NCBI GenBank assembly: GCA_019244295.1
Contig: JAFASX010000144.1
Span: forward strand, 31,094-95,093
Direction of reading: 5' to 3'
Length of the DNA: 64,000 nucleotides
DNA from: Pseudonocardia sp.
GTDB taxonomy: Bacteria > Actinomycetota > Actinomycetes > Mycobacteriales > Pseudonocardiaceae
Part shown: positions 1 to 8,507 of the stretch, one piece after another
Position numbering within the stretch: position 1 is the first letter of the stretch
Layout: each line of letters starts with the position of its first letter
Position numbers and translations under genes: made by a program
Notes under the pieces: generated by a model
The model's database searches: none
Told to the model about the DNA's origin: nothing
Seen by the model: the letters and a program-made list of their open reading frames with translations, nothing else

Positions 1-2
1 CT

Positions 3-371
3 ATACAGGCCGGCGCGGTCGGTTACCTGCTCAAGGACACCCAGGCCGAGCAGCTCTGTTCGGCGATCAAAGCGGCGGCCCGAGGCCAGGTGCAGCTGAC
101 TCCTCGGGCGGCCGCTCGGCTGGTCCGAGAGCTACGTTCACCAGAAAGCCCGGAAGCGCTGACCGCCAGAGAGACCGAGGTGCTGCGGGCCCTGGCGAAG
201 GGCCTGACAAACCGCCAGATCGGGCGCAGCTTGCACATCGGCGAACGTACAGTCAAAACGCATGTGAGCCATCTACTCGCCAAGCTCGGCCTGCAGAGCC
301 GCACGCAGGCCGCGCTGTACGCGGTTCGCATCGGGCTCGTCTTGGAGTGGGAACTCGGCCAAGAGCCGTGA
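3..371 (+). CDS. NarL/FixJ-type response regulator, C-terminal part (5' end outside window)
   Basis: The reading frame is open from the window edge and ends at a TGA at 369-371. It first gives the end of a receiver domain with the GAVGYLLKD motif, whose Lys is the conserved switch lysine. A LuxR-type helix-turn-helix follows, with LTARETEVLRALAKGLTNRQ and the recognition-helix region ERTVKTHVSHLLAKL. The family consists of DNA-binding transcriptional regulators activated by phosphorylation of an upstream Asp, which lies outside the window. The gene converges on a NarX-type sensor kinase whose stop is 30 bases away. The two are probably a signalling pair, but convergent order is unusual for such a pair, so partnership is inferred. 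Confidence 0.9.
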   Translation: MQAGAVGYLLKDTQAEQLCSAIKAAARGQVQLTPRAAARLVRELRSPESPEALTARETEVLRALAKGLTNRQIGRSLHIGERTVKTHVSHLLAKLGLQSRTQAALYAVRIGLVLEWELGQEP

Positions 372-401
372 GCGCCGGCCGCGACGCCCAGGCTAGGCCT
401 G

Positions 402-3290
402 TCAGCCACCAGTTCCCGCGGACTCACCTGGGGAAGGCGGAACCGGGAGCCTCGCGTGGATCGTGGTGCCGACGCCCCTGCGGCTATCGATCACAATCTC
501 CCCGCCTTGCGCGACGGCCCTTTCCCGCATTGAGTGCAGCCCCAGGTGGCCTGGTTTGGGCTCAGTGGGTTCAAATCCGACACCATCGTCAACGATCTCA
601 AGCTCGACCGCCTCTTGATCCACGCTCAGCCGGATGGCCACCTGTCCCGCGTGGGCATGCTTCACCGCGTTGTGCAACGCTTCCTGGGCGATTCGGTATA
701 CGGTTTCTTTGAGCGGGGGCGGCAGCTTCGGTTCCGCACAGAACTGAGCCCGCACGGCCAATCCGTGCCGTGAACGCAGCACCGCGACCCTCTTCTCCAA
801 TGCCGCCACTAGGCCTTCCATTTCCAACGAGTTCGGACGCAGCTCGAAAATCAGCGAACGCATCTCGGTCATAGCGGCATCAGCCAGCGAGAGCACGTAG
901 TCCAGCGGCTCGGACAGCTCATCTGGATGTTTCTCGGCCAGGCTGCGTGCCGTGCGGGCACCGAGCGCGATGCCATACAGCGCCTGCGATACCGAGTCAT
1001 GCAGCTCCCTAGCTAACCGCTGACGTTCTTCCGCGCCCGCCCGGCTTCGTGCCTCAGCGAGCAGCTCGGCGTTCTCCACCGCCACCGCGCCTTGGTCAGC
1101 GACCGCACGCAAGAAGGCGATCTCATCAGGCGAAGGCTCAACACCATGGGGATAGTAAGCGTTTACTGAGCCGAACTTGCGGTGTGACTCCAGTGAAACC
1201 ATCACCACGGTATCCCATTCCACACCGCCCAAGACGCTGTACAACAGCGACCGACCGGGGCTTCGCAGGGCCCGGCGCACGGCGTCACGGACAACCAGCA
1301 GCCCATGCTCACCGATCTCGTGGGTGTTTGGGGAGGCCTCGACGCCGCACCAGTGCTGCTCAATTCCTTCCGGGTAGCCGTCCGGAAGCCCGACACTCGC
1401 GAAGACCCGCCGCCCACCGGTCTCGTCGTCGAGTACGTATGCCGAACAAGCCACCGCCGGCGTTGCGGCGACCACAGATTCCGTAATTGTGTCCAGGGTC
1501 TCCGACAACGCCTGGTTGACCCTCGTGCTGGCGGCAATAGCAGACAGGGCGTTGATTCGGGTCTCCAGCAGTTCGAACGCTTGCGCACGTTCGGTGTCGT
1601 CGTGCACAACACTGAGTACGTGAGGCTGGCCGCCGAAGGTGAACGACGAGGTGGTGATCTGCACCGGAAACGTGCTGCCGTCTTTGCGGACACCGATCCG
1701 ATCGCGAGTCGACCGCGCACCGGGCTGGGTCGCGTCACAATGCGGCAGCCCTTTGCTTGCCCAAACGGCGGCGAGCTCACCCGGTTGGTATCCGTGCATC
1801 CGGTGGAAAGCTGGGTTAGCCTGGACGTAGCCGCCCTTGATATCGCTGATCACTAAGCCATCGCCGGTAGCTTCAAATACCTGCTGGTACTGCTCCTGCT
1901 GTTCACGCAGTTGACTTAAAGCTCGCTGCAGCTGGATGGCGGCGCCCAAGGTGCTGGCGGCCGCCTTCAGCGCATCGATCTCGGCGGTAGACCAATGTCT
2001 TTCACACTCACAATCATCAAGGCCGAGGAAGCCCCACCACTGGTCGTCCACAAAAATCGGAACCACCGCGATGGCCAGCACGCCCTGTGGCTCCAGAATC
2101 GCCCGCTCGGCTGAAGTCATGTCCGCCACATGACTCGCCATGGCCTCACCGCGCGCCATCAACTCCGCAAAATGATCAAGACCTAGACCTCGATACGACA
2201 AAGCGATGAGGTCCGCGTTGTCGAGTTCGCTGGATATGCCCTCCGCCACCCACTCATGACGCTGGCTGCTCCATAGCGAACCGTCCGACCCTTCATAATT
2301 TTCGAATAGATACGCTCGGCTGGCCCCGGCCGCTGTGCCCAGACTCTTCATCACCTCATCGATGTTGGTCCGCCAGGACCCAGGCGAATCCAAAAAACGA
2401 TGCGCAGCAAACCGAACCGCCTCCAGGATCGCGTCTCGGCGGTGCAGCTCGGCCTCGGTGTGCGCGCGTTCGGTTACGTCACGGAGATTCAGCACTACTC
2501 CCTGCACGTCGGGATCACCGAGCAGGTTGATCATCACTCCGTCAACCGTGCGCCACGAACCGTCGACCCGCTTGAGCCGAAACCGTCTGGCCTGGCTTTC
2601 ACCAGGGCGAGCCAAACTATCCGACAGCAGCTGGCGGACCGTGGCGACATCATTAGGATGCACCGGGTCGACCAGGTTGCGCCCGATCGCGAATGCTGGA
2701 TTGATTCCCACAACCCGCTCGATCGACGGTGCGGCGTAGCTCACAATGCCTTCAGCATCAACAACCATCACCAGGTCCGACGAGTTGCGCATGATAGACT
2801 GAAAGCGTCGCGCGGCGCGCAGCAGCTCATCCTCCGCCCGCCGTCGTTCAGTAGCCTCAGTGACGAGACCGACCAGGCCGGCTACCTCACCGTCCTCGCA
2901 CAGCGGAATGAAGACCAAGTCCCAGTAGGACGTAGTTCCGTTGGGACGATTGAACGGAACCGCGCAGTAACGGCGGGTGGCACCGGCGAGCACCGGGGCA
3001 ACAGCCGGCAAGATTACTTGTTCAGTTCCAGGGAAGTAGTCGAAGATAGTGCGCCCCACCACCACCTGGTCAGCGGATACCGCGCCATGCATACCGACGA
3101 AGTCCGCCCACGCCAGGTTCCAGCGCCACAGAACCAGGTCCCGGCCGAATACCGCAACGGCCATCGGGGAGCGATCGAACAGCACGTCGAGCAGTCTGGA
3201 GTTATCTGTCAGGCTCGGCTCGGCCGCACGTTGTCGGCGCGCGCCCAGCCCAGCACGCCATGCCCTGGTCGTCAACAGCCAACCCGACAC
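402..3290 (-). CDS. Multi-PAS/GAF sensor histidine kinase of the NarX (HisKA_3) type
   Basis: The 962-residue protein has no clear membrane segment and so looks like a soluble sensor. The order is PAS (about 30-150), PAS with PAC (155-275), GAF (290-455), PAS (465-575), GAF (585-735), dimerisation/phosphoacceptor domain (about 745-815) and HATPase (850-950). The phosphoacceptor is His764 in RQRLARELHDSVSQALYG. The ATPase N-box lies in EALHNAVKHAHA and a G-box in DDGVGFEP. HisKA_3 kinases phosphorylate NarL-type regulators, which fits the regulator at the window start. The stacked PAS and GAF domains suggest sensing of a small molecule, redox state or gas by a bound cofactor; the ligand cannot be read from sequence. 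Confidence 0.9.
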   Translation of the reverse strand: MSGWLLTTRAWRAGLGARRQRAAEPSLTDNSRLLDVLFDRSPMAVAVFGRDLVLWRWNLAWADFVGMHGAVSADQVVVGRTIFDYFPGTEQVILPAVAPVLAGATRRYCAVPFNRPNGTTSYWDLVFIPLCEDGEVAGLVGLVTEATERRRAEDELLRAARRFQSIMRNSSDLVMVVDAEGIVSYAAPSIERVVGINPAFAIGRNLVDPVHPNDVATVRQLLSDSLARPGESQARRFRLKRVDGSWRTVDGVMINLLGDPDVQGVVLNLRDVTERAHTEAELHRRDAILEAVRFAAHRFLDSPGSWRTNIDEVMKSLGTAAGASRAYLFENYEGSDGSLWSSQRHEWVAEGISSELDNADLIALSYRGLGLDHFAELMARGEAMASHVADMTSAERAILEPQGVLAIAVVPIFVDDQWWGFLGLDDCECERHWSTAEIDALKAAASTLGAAIQLQRALSQLREQQEQYQQVFEATGDGLVISDIKGGYVQANPAFHRMHGYQPGELAAVWASKGLPHCDATQPGARSTRDRIGVRKDGSTFPVQITTSSFTFGGQPHVLSVVHDDTERAQAFELLETRINALSAIAASTRVNQALSETLDTITESVVAATPAVACSAYVLDDETGGRRVFASVGLPDGYPEGIEQHWCGVEASPNTHEIGEHGLLVVRDAVRRALRSPGRSLLYSVLGGVEWDTVVMVSLESHRKFGSVNAYYPHGVEPSPDEIAFLRAVADQGAVAVENAELLAEARSRAGAEERQRLARELHDSVSQALYGIALGARTARSLAEKHPDELSEPLDYVLSLADAAMTEMRSLIFELRPNSLEMEGLVAALEKRVAVLRSRHGLAVRAQFCAEPKLPPPLKETVYRIAQEALHNAVKHAHAGQVAIRLSVDQEAVELEIVDDGVGFEPTEPKPGHLGLHSMRERAVAQGGEIVIDSRRGVGTTIHARLPVPPSPGESAGTGG

Positions 3291-3941
3291 GCCTGCTCCG
3301 TCTCCTGGTCGTTATCACCTCGATCGAAGGCTCGATCGCCGGCCTTTGTGAGTTTCTGGGTCGCCAGCCGAGTCTAACCTCGATCCGCTAAGTAAGCAGC
3401 GGTTCCATCGACGCCCGGCGATGTTGACGTCGATAGCGAGCCAGCCGACTATAGCGAGGAGTATACTGCTACGCGAGGCCGAGCCCGAATTTCATTCCAG
3501 CACCATAGGTCATGTCGTAGCTGAAGTTCGGGTCGAGAGTCGGAATGCGCGCTGGAAAGTCCAGCTCCCCGATCTTATTGGTGAACATGACCGCCACTGT
3601 GGCCGGCTTCAGGATCATAACGTAATCGAGCGAGCCGCCGCCGAGCACCGCCCGCTAGAAAGCCAGATAGTCGGAAGGGGTCGAACACAGCCCATGACCA
3701 CCAGCGCACCTGCCTGGTCGCGGCTAAGATCGATGCCAGTGGCCACCAATCTCCGTCCTCATTCCGTACATGTACCGGGGCCTATTTCGCCCTCTGCTTA
3801 TCGTTCATACGGAACGTGGTGTTGCTGATGCCGAGTGGTTCGTCTCCCGGGAGGATTCACTCGATGAAGCATCCGTCTCGGCGGTCACCCATTCGCCGCA
3901 CTGGCGCCGGGGATGGATGACCGTACCTTCCTTAGTCTGAC
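3291..3941. other. Long region without an intact gene
   Basis: Apart from the serine hydrolase remnant no intact gene is recognisable here. Codon third-position bias is weak and stops are frequent in every frame compared with the neighbours. The first 100 bases must hold the promoter of the sensor kinase. A short repeat, CGATCG separated by about ten bases, is present near 3317-3336, but its role is unknown. The region looks like decayed sequence. Confidence 0.5.
3469..3720 (-). pseudogene. Remnant of a beta-lactamase/esterase-B type serine hydrolase
   Basis: Reading the minus strand gives a stretch that resembles the C-terminal half of serine hydrolases of the beta-lactamase/EstB family. 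It contains AGGHGLCSTPSDYLAF, then an in-frame TAG (3655-3657), then RAVLGGGSLDYVMILKP and IPTLDPNFSYDMTYGAGMKF. It stops at a TAG at 3469-3471, before the last 60-70 residues normal for the family. No catalytic SxxK region was found upstream, where further stops occur (one in frame near 3728). The fragment is therefore a decayed gene missing its N-terminal catalytic part and its C-terminus. The family call rests on remembered motif similarity only. Confidence 0.6.
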
Positions 3942-4202
3942 GTGTCGCAAGTCCGCGCGACGTTATCCACAGTTGTGGATGAAGTCATGCCGGTGTGGCT
4001 CGATACAGTCGACCTTGTGAATCACACGCCGATCTACGACGAGCTTCGCGAGCGCCGGCTCACCGAGCACAAGACGGACGTGTCTTCGGCAACTCAAGCG
4101 ACCATCCGTCTCCCCGCATGTGCGTACGAGCCACAGGACAACATCGACGTGCTAGCCGGCCGACGCGGCCTAGGCGGACGGCACCGCAGGACGTCTAGCT
4201 GA
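3942..4202 (+). CDS. Small hypothetical protein (doubtful)
   Basis: This 86-residue frame starts at a GTG. It contains an acidic, plausible protein-like stretch including [20 protein letters not shown], whereas the last third becomes Arg/Gly-rich and looks like antisense of metK. It overlaps the 3' end of metK by 33 bases in the convergent direction. Third-position G/C is only moderate. The phrase HTPIYDEL is reminiscent of small actinobacterial proteins of unknown function, but no family can be named. It may be a decayed gene like its upstream neighbour. Confidence 0.3.
   Translation: MSQVRATLSTVVDEVMPVWLDTVDLVNHTPIYDELRERRLTEHKTDVSSATQATIRLPACAYEPQDNIDVLAGRRGLGGRHRRTSS
3963..3982. promoter_or_regulatory. 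DnaA-box-like inverted repeat
   Basis: TTATCCACA (3963-3971) matches the strong bacterial DnaA box and is followed after two bases by the near-inverted TGTGGATGA. The arms ATCCACA/TGTGGAT are perfect. Only one such pair is seen and no origin genes are near, so this is at most an isolated DnaA site or a chance match inside the doubtful small gene. Confidence 0.2.
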
Positions 4203-5447
4203 TCGCTCCGCACGATCATCCGGTTGCAGTCGGGGGCCCAATCCCGCCGCGGCGCGCAGGGACGGGGCCAGGTCCGTGCTTTCCCAGGGGAAGTCGGAGT
4301 CGTTGCGACCGAAGTGGCCGTACGCGGCGGTCTGGCGGTAGATCGGCCGATGCAACCGAAGGCGGCGACGGAACGCGGCTGGCCGCATATCGAAGTACTC
4401 GTCGACCAGCTTGCGGATCATAGTCAGCGGAACGTGTTCAGTGTGGTACGTCTCGATCAGCAACGACAGCGGTCGAGCCACCCCGATCGCGTAGGCCACC
4501 TGTACCTCGACCTTATCCGCCAGGCCGGCTGCCACGATGTTCTTGGCTAGGTACCGGGCAGCGTAGGCGGCGGAGCGGTCCACCTTGGACGGATCCTTGC
4601 CGGAGAACGCACCGCCGCCGTGCCGGGCGAACCCGCCATAGGTGTCCACGATAATCTTGCGGCCGGTCAGGCCGGTATCACCCACCGGTCCGCCGATAAC
4701 AAAACGGCCGGTCGGGTTAACGTAGAAACTCTCCCGCAGCTCGTCGGCGGAATAGAGGTCAGCGGGCAACATCGGCACCACTACATGTCGCCACAGATCC
4801 TCGCGGATCTGCTCGTTGGTGGCGTGCTCGGCGTGTTGGGCGGAGATCAGCACCTTCCCCACCGACACTGGCCGATTGTCCCGATAAAGCACGGTGACCT
4901 GGGTCTTGCCATCAGGGCGCAGATATTCCAGTGTGCCGTCCTTACGCACCTCAGACAGCCGTCGTGATAGCCGGTGGGCCAGCGCGATCGGCAATGGCAT
5001 CAGCTCGGGTGTTTCGTTGGTGGCAAAGCCGAACATCATGCCCTGGTCACCTGCCCCAACGCTATCCAACTCGTCATCCGACAGCTGACCCCGCCGTTCC
5101 TGGGATATGTCCACCCCCTGAGCGATATCAGGGGACTGCTTGTCCAGCGCGATCATCACCGCGCAGTGGTTGCCGTCGAACCCGAACTCGCCCCGGTCGT
5201 AGCCAATCTCACAGATGGTGCGTCGCACGACATCGGCGAACTCGATGGTGGCCGTCGTGGTAATCTCGCCCGCAACCACAACAAGCCCGGTGGTGATCAG
5301 GGTCTCGCAGGCCACCCGGGAGTTCGGGTCGCCGGCCAGCGCGGCGTCCAGGATGGCGTCCGAGATCTGGTCAGCGATCTTGTCCGGATGTCCCTCGGTC
5401 ACCGACTCCGAGGTGAACAGGTACTCGTTCTCAGCCAGCGGGATCAT
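4170..5447 (-). CDS. metK: S-adenosylmethionine synthetase
   Basis: MetK makes S-adenosylmethionine from methionine and ATP in the cytoplasm. The 425-residue product starts with [20 protein letters not shown], the usual start of the ATP-binding N-domain. It carries [16 protein letters not shown], then [17 protein letters not shown] and [20 protein letters not shown], which are the ATP and metal/K+ loops. The C-terminal third diverges from the usual consensus and ends in a basic tail of about 25 residues beyond the normal end. The start overlaps the 3' end of the metE-like fragment by 17 bases and has a GAGG sequence just upstream. With the metF-like gene further upstream this is a methionine/one-carbon operon. 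Confidence 0.95.
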   Translation of the reverse strand: MIPLAENEYLFTSESVTEGHPDKIADQISDAILDAALAGDPNSRVACETLITTGLVVVAGEITTTATIEFADVVRRTICEIGYDRGEFGFDGNHCAVMIALDKQSPDIAQGVDISQERRGQLSDDELDSVGAGDQGMMFGFATNETPELMPLPIALAHRLSRRLSEVRKDGTLEYLRPDGKTQVTVLYRDNRPVSVGKVLISAQHAEHATNEQIREDLWRHVVVPMLPADLYSADELRESFYVNPTGRFVIGGPVGDTGLTGRKIIVDTYGGFARHGGGAFSGKDPSKVDRSAAYAARYLAKNIVAAGLADKVEVQVAYAIGVARPLSLLIETYHTEHVPLTMIRKLVDEYFDMRPAAFRRRLRLHRPIYRQTAAYGHFGRNDSDFPWESTDLAPSLRAAAGLGPRLQPDDRAERSARRPAVPSA

Positions 5448-5830
5448 GAGGCTCCTCGGTGTTCGGGTCGTCGGGAACAGGCTTGGAAGCAGGCAAGTCG
5501 CTCAACTCGGCGCGGACTTCCTTGGTAGCGGTTGCCATCGCATGCAGCTTGGCACGAGCGACCGCCGCCGGCAGGTGACGAAGGCCGCAGTCTGGATCGA
5601 TCACCAGTCGTTCGGCCGGCAGCATGCCCAACGCCCGCGGTTCCCAACTAGCCGGCACGTCCTTGGTGACGATGTTGATCGCCGCAATCGCCAACTCGAC
5701 GGCCTCGGGGTAGCCGGCGGCCCTGGCCCACAGGCGGGCAGTGGGTGGGTAACCACGATGTTGAGGTAGTCGAGAACCCCCAGTTCTTGCCGCGCAGCTT
5801 GGCGATCGGCCGACGCACCTCAACCAGCAC
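5431..5830 (-). pseudogene. Broken metE-like (cobalamin-independent methionine synthase family) fragment
   Basis: The last 70 residues match the C-terminus of MetE-type methyltransferases: LPAERLVIDPDCGLRHLP followed by AVARAKLHAM, with the conserved zinc-ligand Cys of the PDCG motif. Upstream, protein-like segments lie in different frames: VLVEVRRPIAKLRGKNW, then GVLDYLNIVVTHPLPA, then WARAAGYPEAVELAIAAINI. Only 400 bases separate metF from metK, far too few for a complete enzyme of at least 330 residues. The gene has therefore lost its core by deletion and has at least two frame changes. Its 3' end still overlaps the metK start. The MetE assignment is firm only for the C-terminal piece. Confidence 0.6.
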
Positions 5831-5833
5831 GGC

Positions 5834-6787
5834 TCATCGCCTCCCCGCGCTTCGCGCCCCGTCGGTGGTGGTCGCACCGATCAGCCTCGGCCCGAGCCCC
5901 GCACGGCGCAGGATCTCGGGCACTCCGCGCTCGTAGCCGAACGCCATCACATGCACGCCGGCCACCCCGGGGATTTCTCGGAGCCGCCGCACGGTCTCCA
6001 CACAGATATCCATGCCCTCGCTCGCGACCCGTTCCGCCGGGACGCCACGCAGCCGCCGGTCCACCTCCTCGGGCACGTGGACCCCGGGTATCCGATGCCG
6101 CAGATGCTCAAGCGCGCGTAGCGAGCGGATCGGACCCACCCCGGCCAGCACCGCGCAGCGGGTGTCTAGCCCGAGGTCGCGCACCCGGGCCATCCAGCGC
6201 TCGAACATCGGCAGATCGAACACGAACTGGGTCTGCACGAACTCCGCGCCGGCGGCGACCTTCTTACCCAGCCGGGCGGCGCGAAACGCCGTGGGAGGAG
6301 CGAACGGGTTTTCCACCGCCCCAATGAGCCAGTCCGGGCGGGGTTTCACCACTCGGCCGGACAGCAGCCGGCCGTGCTCTCGCAGCGTCCGGGCGGCCCA
6401 GACCAGCTGCACACCATCCAGGTCGAACACGGCCTTGGCGTCTGGCTGGTCACCAAAGCAGGGATGGTCACCGGTCAGCAACAATACGTTCGGAATACCC
6501 AGCGCGGCCGCTCCGAGCAGATCCGACTGCAGCCCGATTCGGTTGCGGTCTCGGCAGGTCAGCTGCATCACAGGTTCGATCCCGGCATTCATGGCGAGCA
6601 CGCTGCCGGCCATGCTGCTGATCCGGACGTGCGCGCTCGGGTTGTCGGTGATGTTCGCCGCGTCGACCCACCCGCGCAGCAGCCGCGCGCTGCGTCCGAT
6701 GGCGTCACGGTCAGCGCCCCGAGGCGGCTCGATCTCCGCGGTGACCACAAACCGACCCGCTCGCAGTGCCTCACGCAATCCGGTCAT
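5834..6787 (-). CDS. Methylenetetrahydrofolate reductase-like protein
   Basis: The protein of about 317 residues has the MetF TIM-barrel signature: VVTAEIEPPRGAD at the N-terminus, AANITDNPSAHVRISSM, a folate/FAD region with LLLTGDHPCFGDQ, and GAEFVQTQFVFDLPMFERWM. These enzymes reduce 5,10-methylene-THF to 5-methyl-THF for homocysteine methylation. The start was set at the Met that aligns with the usual family start; an upstream in-frame Met at 6820 would add 11 residues. It is the first gene of a run ending in metK. With the metE-like gene between them broken, the methyl group it makes must be used by another methionine synthase. Confidence 0.85.
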   Translation of the reverse strand: MTGLREALRAGRFVVTAEIEPPRGADRDAIGRSARLLRGWVDAANITDNPSAHVRISSMAGSVLAMNAGIEPVMQLTCRDRNRIGLQSDLLGAAALGIPNVLLLTGDHPCFGDQPDAKAVFDLDGVQLVWAARTLREHGRLLSGRVVKPRPDWLIGAVENPFAPPTAFRAARLGKKVAAGAEFVQTQFVFDLPMFERWMARVRDLGLDTRCAVLAGVGPIRSLRALEHLRHRIPGVHVPEEVDRRLRGVPAERVASEGMDICVETVRRLREIPGVAGVHVMAFGYERGVPEILRRAGLGPRLIGATTTDGARSAGRR

Positions 6788-6892
6788 AATGGCGTTTGCC
6801 CCACGGCAGCCTCGCCACATCCACCAGAGCCGAGCTCGTCATACACCGCCATCTAGGGTCTGAAGATCCGCCGCCGTTGTGTTTAGCGCCGC

Positions 6893-8338
6893 TTAAAACA
6901 ATCCGGCTAACCACTTGGTAAACCGATTCCAGGCTTTCGCGACGTCGTCCAGCACGGCCGTGGAGATCTCGGACGAATCCGGAAGATCAGGCAGGCCGCC
7001 AGAAGGGCTGACACTCGGGGTGGTGGTCCTTCCACCGGAAGGTGCCGTGGCGCGGGCAGTTGGCGTCGTCCGGCGTGTACTGGACGGACTACCGGTATCG
7101 CTGGATCCGGTGTTCAGTGTCCCGCTGTCCGAGGTAGCGGTGCTGGATGTTCCGACGCTAGATGCACCCGAAGGGGCCGAGACTGTCGGCTTGGTCGAGC
7201 TCGACGAGTCGTCGCTGCTGACGAAAGCGGTAAAGCCGATGAGTGCGGCCAGAGCTAGCATGCCGAGGGCGATCACCAGAATGTGACTCATCGTCGTGCG
7301 GGACGCCGGCTCAGGATCGGGGATGGCCAACGGGATCGGGTCGACTCTCGGCGGCAAGTCGTGCCTAGGCAGGTCAGCTTGCCGCAACAGCGATGCTGAG
7401 TGCGCCGCCGTCGGCCTCGACCTCGGGTCTGGGTCGGTCATCGCCAGCAACGCCTGTCGGAGACCCTCAGGTAGGTCAGCGGGCACAGCGGGACGGCGAG
7501 TCAGCCGCTCGGCGGCGACATCCGGCCCGCCGCCCGGATACTCCACCGGACCGGTCACCGCTTCCAGCAGCACCAGGCCCAGCGCATACACATCAGCCGG
7601 TGGGCCTACCCAGTCACCGCGTACCTGCTCCGGGGACAGGTGCGCGAGGGAGCCTAGATCATGGTCAGGACTGTGGGGACGAACGTTGCCGAAGTCAGTC
7701 AACCGCACTCGGCCATCGCTACCGACTAGCACATTCGACGGCTTGAGGTTGCGGTGCACCACGTGTTGCTGATGCAGTTGGCCGAGTATGTCGCAGAGCG
7801 CGGCGCCGATGCGAACCACCTCGTCCAGCGGTAGTTGTTCTTGGCGGGTGAACTCAGCCAACGTCCAACCATTCACCGACTCCGTGACCAGGTAAGGCTG
7901 ATCAGCCTCTACCCCACAGTCGTAGACCGCCACCACGCCCGGCTGGCTCAGCTTAGCCAGCATGCGCGCTTCTTCTTGAAATTGGCGCAATCCCTGCCGA
8001 TCAGCGCCGGGACCGAACAGCTTGACCGTCGCCGGCCGGTTGAGCTGGAGGTCGGTGGCTCGGTGCACCTCCGACATTGCCCCGGTGCCGAGCAGCCCCT
8101 CCAGCCGATATCGCCCATCGAGCACCCGACCGGTCACCAAATCGCCTGGTGTGACAGCGGCACGCATATCGGCAGGATGCCCGACAATGGGGGCGATGAT
8201 CTGAGTGGCATCCAGGTCATCAGGGCGCTGAACGTGCCGTCGACCGCCCGGCGACCGCGCCGCGACATATCCGGAGCGATCCACATATCCGGGCCGATCC
8301 GCGCGGCGGCCATCGTTGCGGCCGTTAACCTGCTGCAC
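6893..8338 (-). CDS. Membrane-anchored Ser/Thr protein kinase homologue with HRN in place of HRD
   Basis: The 481-residue product has a Hanks-type kinase domain (about 77-320). It shows a glycine loop (GLLGTGAMSEV), the ATP-binding Lys106 in ATVKLFG, an alpha-C Glu, Asn202 in KPSN and the metal-binding DFG at 215-217. The catalytic loop reads HRN at 195-197, so the catalytic-base Asp of HRD is Asn; the codon is AAC, complement of GTT at 7748-7750. One membrane helix follows at about 353-374, then a Ser/Thr/Pro-rich outer tail without PASTA repeats. ATP and metal sites are kept but the catalytic base is lost. It may be a pseudokinase or scaffold; residual activity is possible. It is divergent from the polysaccharide genes. 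Confidence 0.88.
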   Translation of the reverse strand: MQQVNGRNDGRRADRPGYVDRSGYVAARSPGGRRHVQRPDDLDATQIIAPIVGHPADMRAAVTPGDLVTGRVLDGRYRLEGLLGTGAMSEVHRATDLQLNRPATVKLFGPGADRQGLRQFQEEARMLAKLSQPGVVAVYDCGVEADQPYLVTESVNGWTLAEFTRQEQLPLDEVVRIGAALCDILGQLHQQHVVHRNLKPSNVLVGSDGRVRLTDFGNVRPHSPDHDLGSLAHLSPEQVRGDWVGPPADVYALGLVLLEAVTGPVEYPGGGPDVAAERLTRRPAVPADLPEGLRQALLAMTDPDPRSRPTAAHSASLLRQADLPRHDLPPRVDPIPLAIPDPEPASRTTMSHILVIALGMLALAALIGFTAFVSSDDSSSSTKPTVSAPSGASSVGTSSTATSDSGTLNTGSSDTGSPSSTRRTTPTARATAPSGGRTTTPSVSPSGGLPDLPDSSEISTAVLDDVAKAWNRFTKWLAGLF

Positions 8339-8507
8339 GGAAACCTCCCGACATCCGACCTACATCCGAGGCGGGGCCGCTCCCCGTCGCGTTGCCGGTG
8401 ACCGTACCCCAACGAAGTACCGCCCCTCGGCCCTGCATGGCCCGAGCGTAGGGTGTGCGAGCCCGTCTCAGAGAGGGTGGGACTATTCCTCGGAATTCGG
8501 CGGGGCG

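Noticed and set aside
3963..3982. Replication origin suggested by a DnaA-box pair
   Set aside because: Only one box pair is present and no dnaA, dnaN or cluster of boxes is near.
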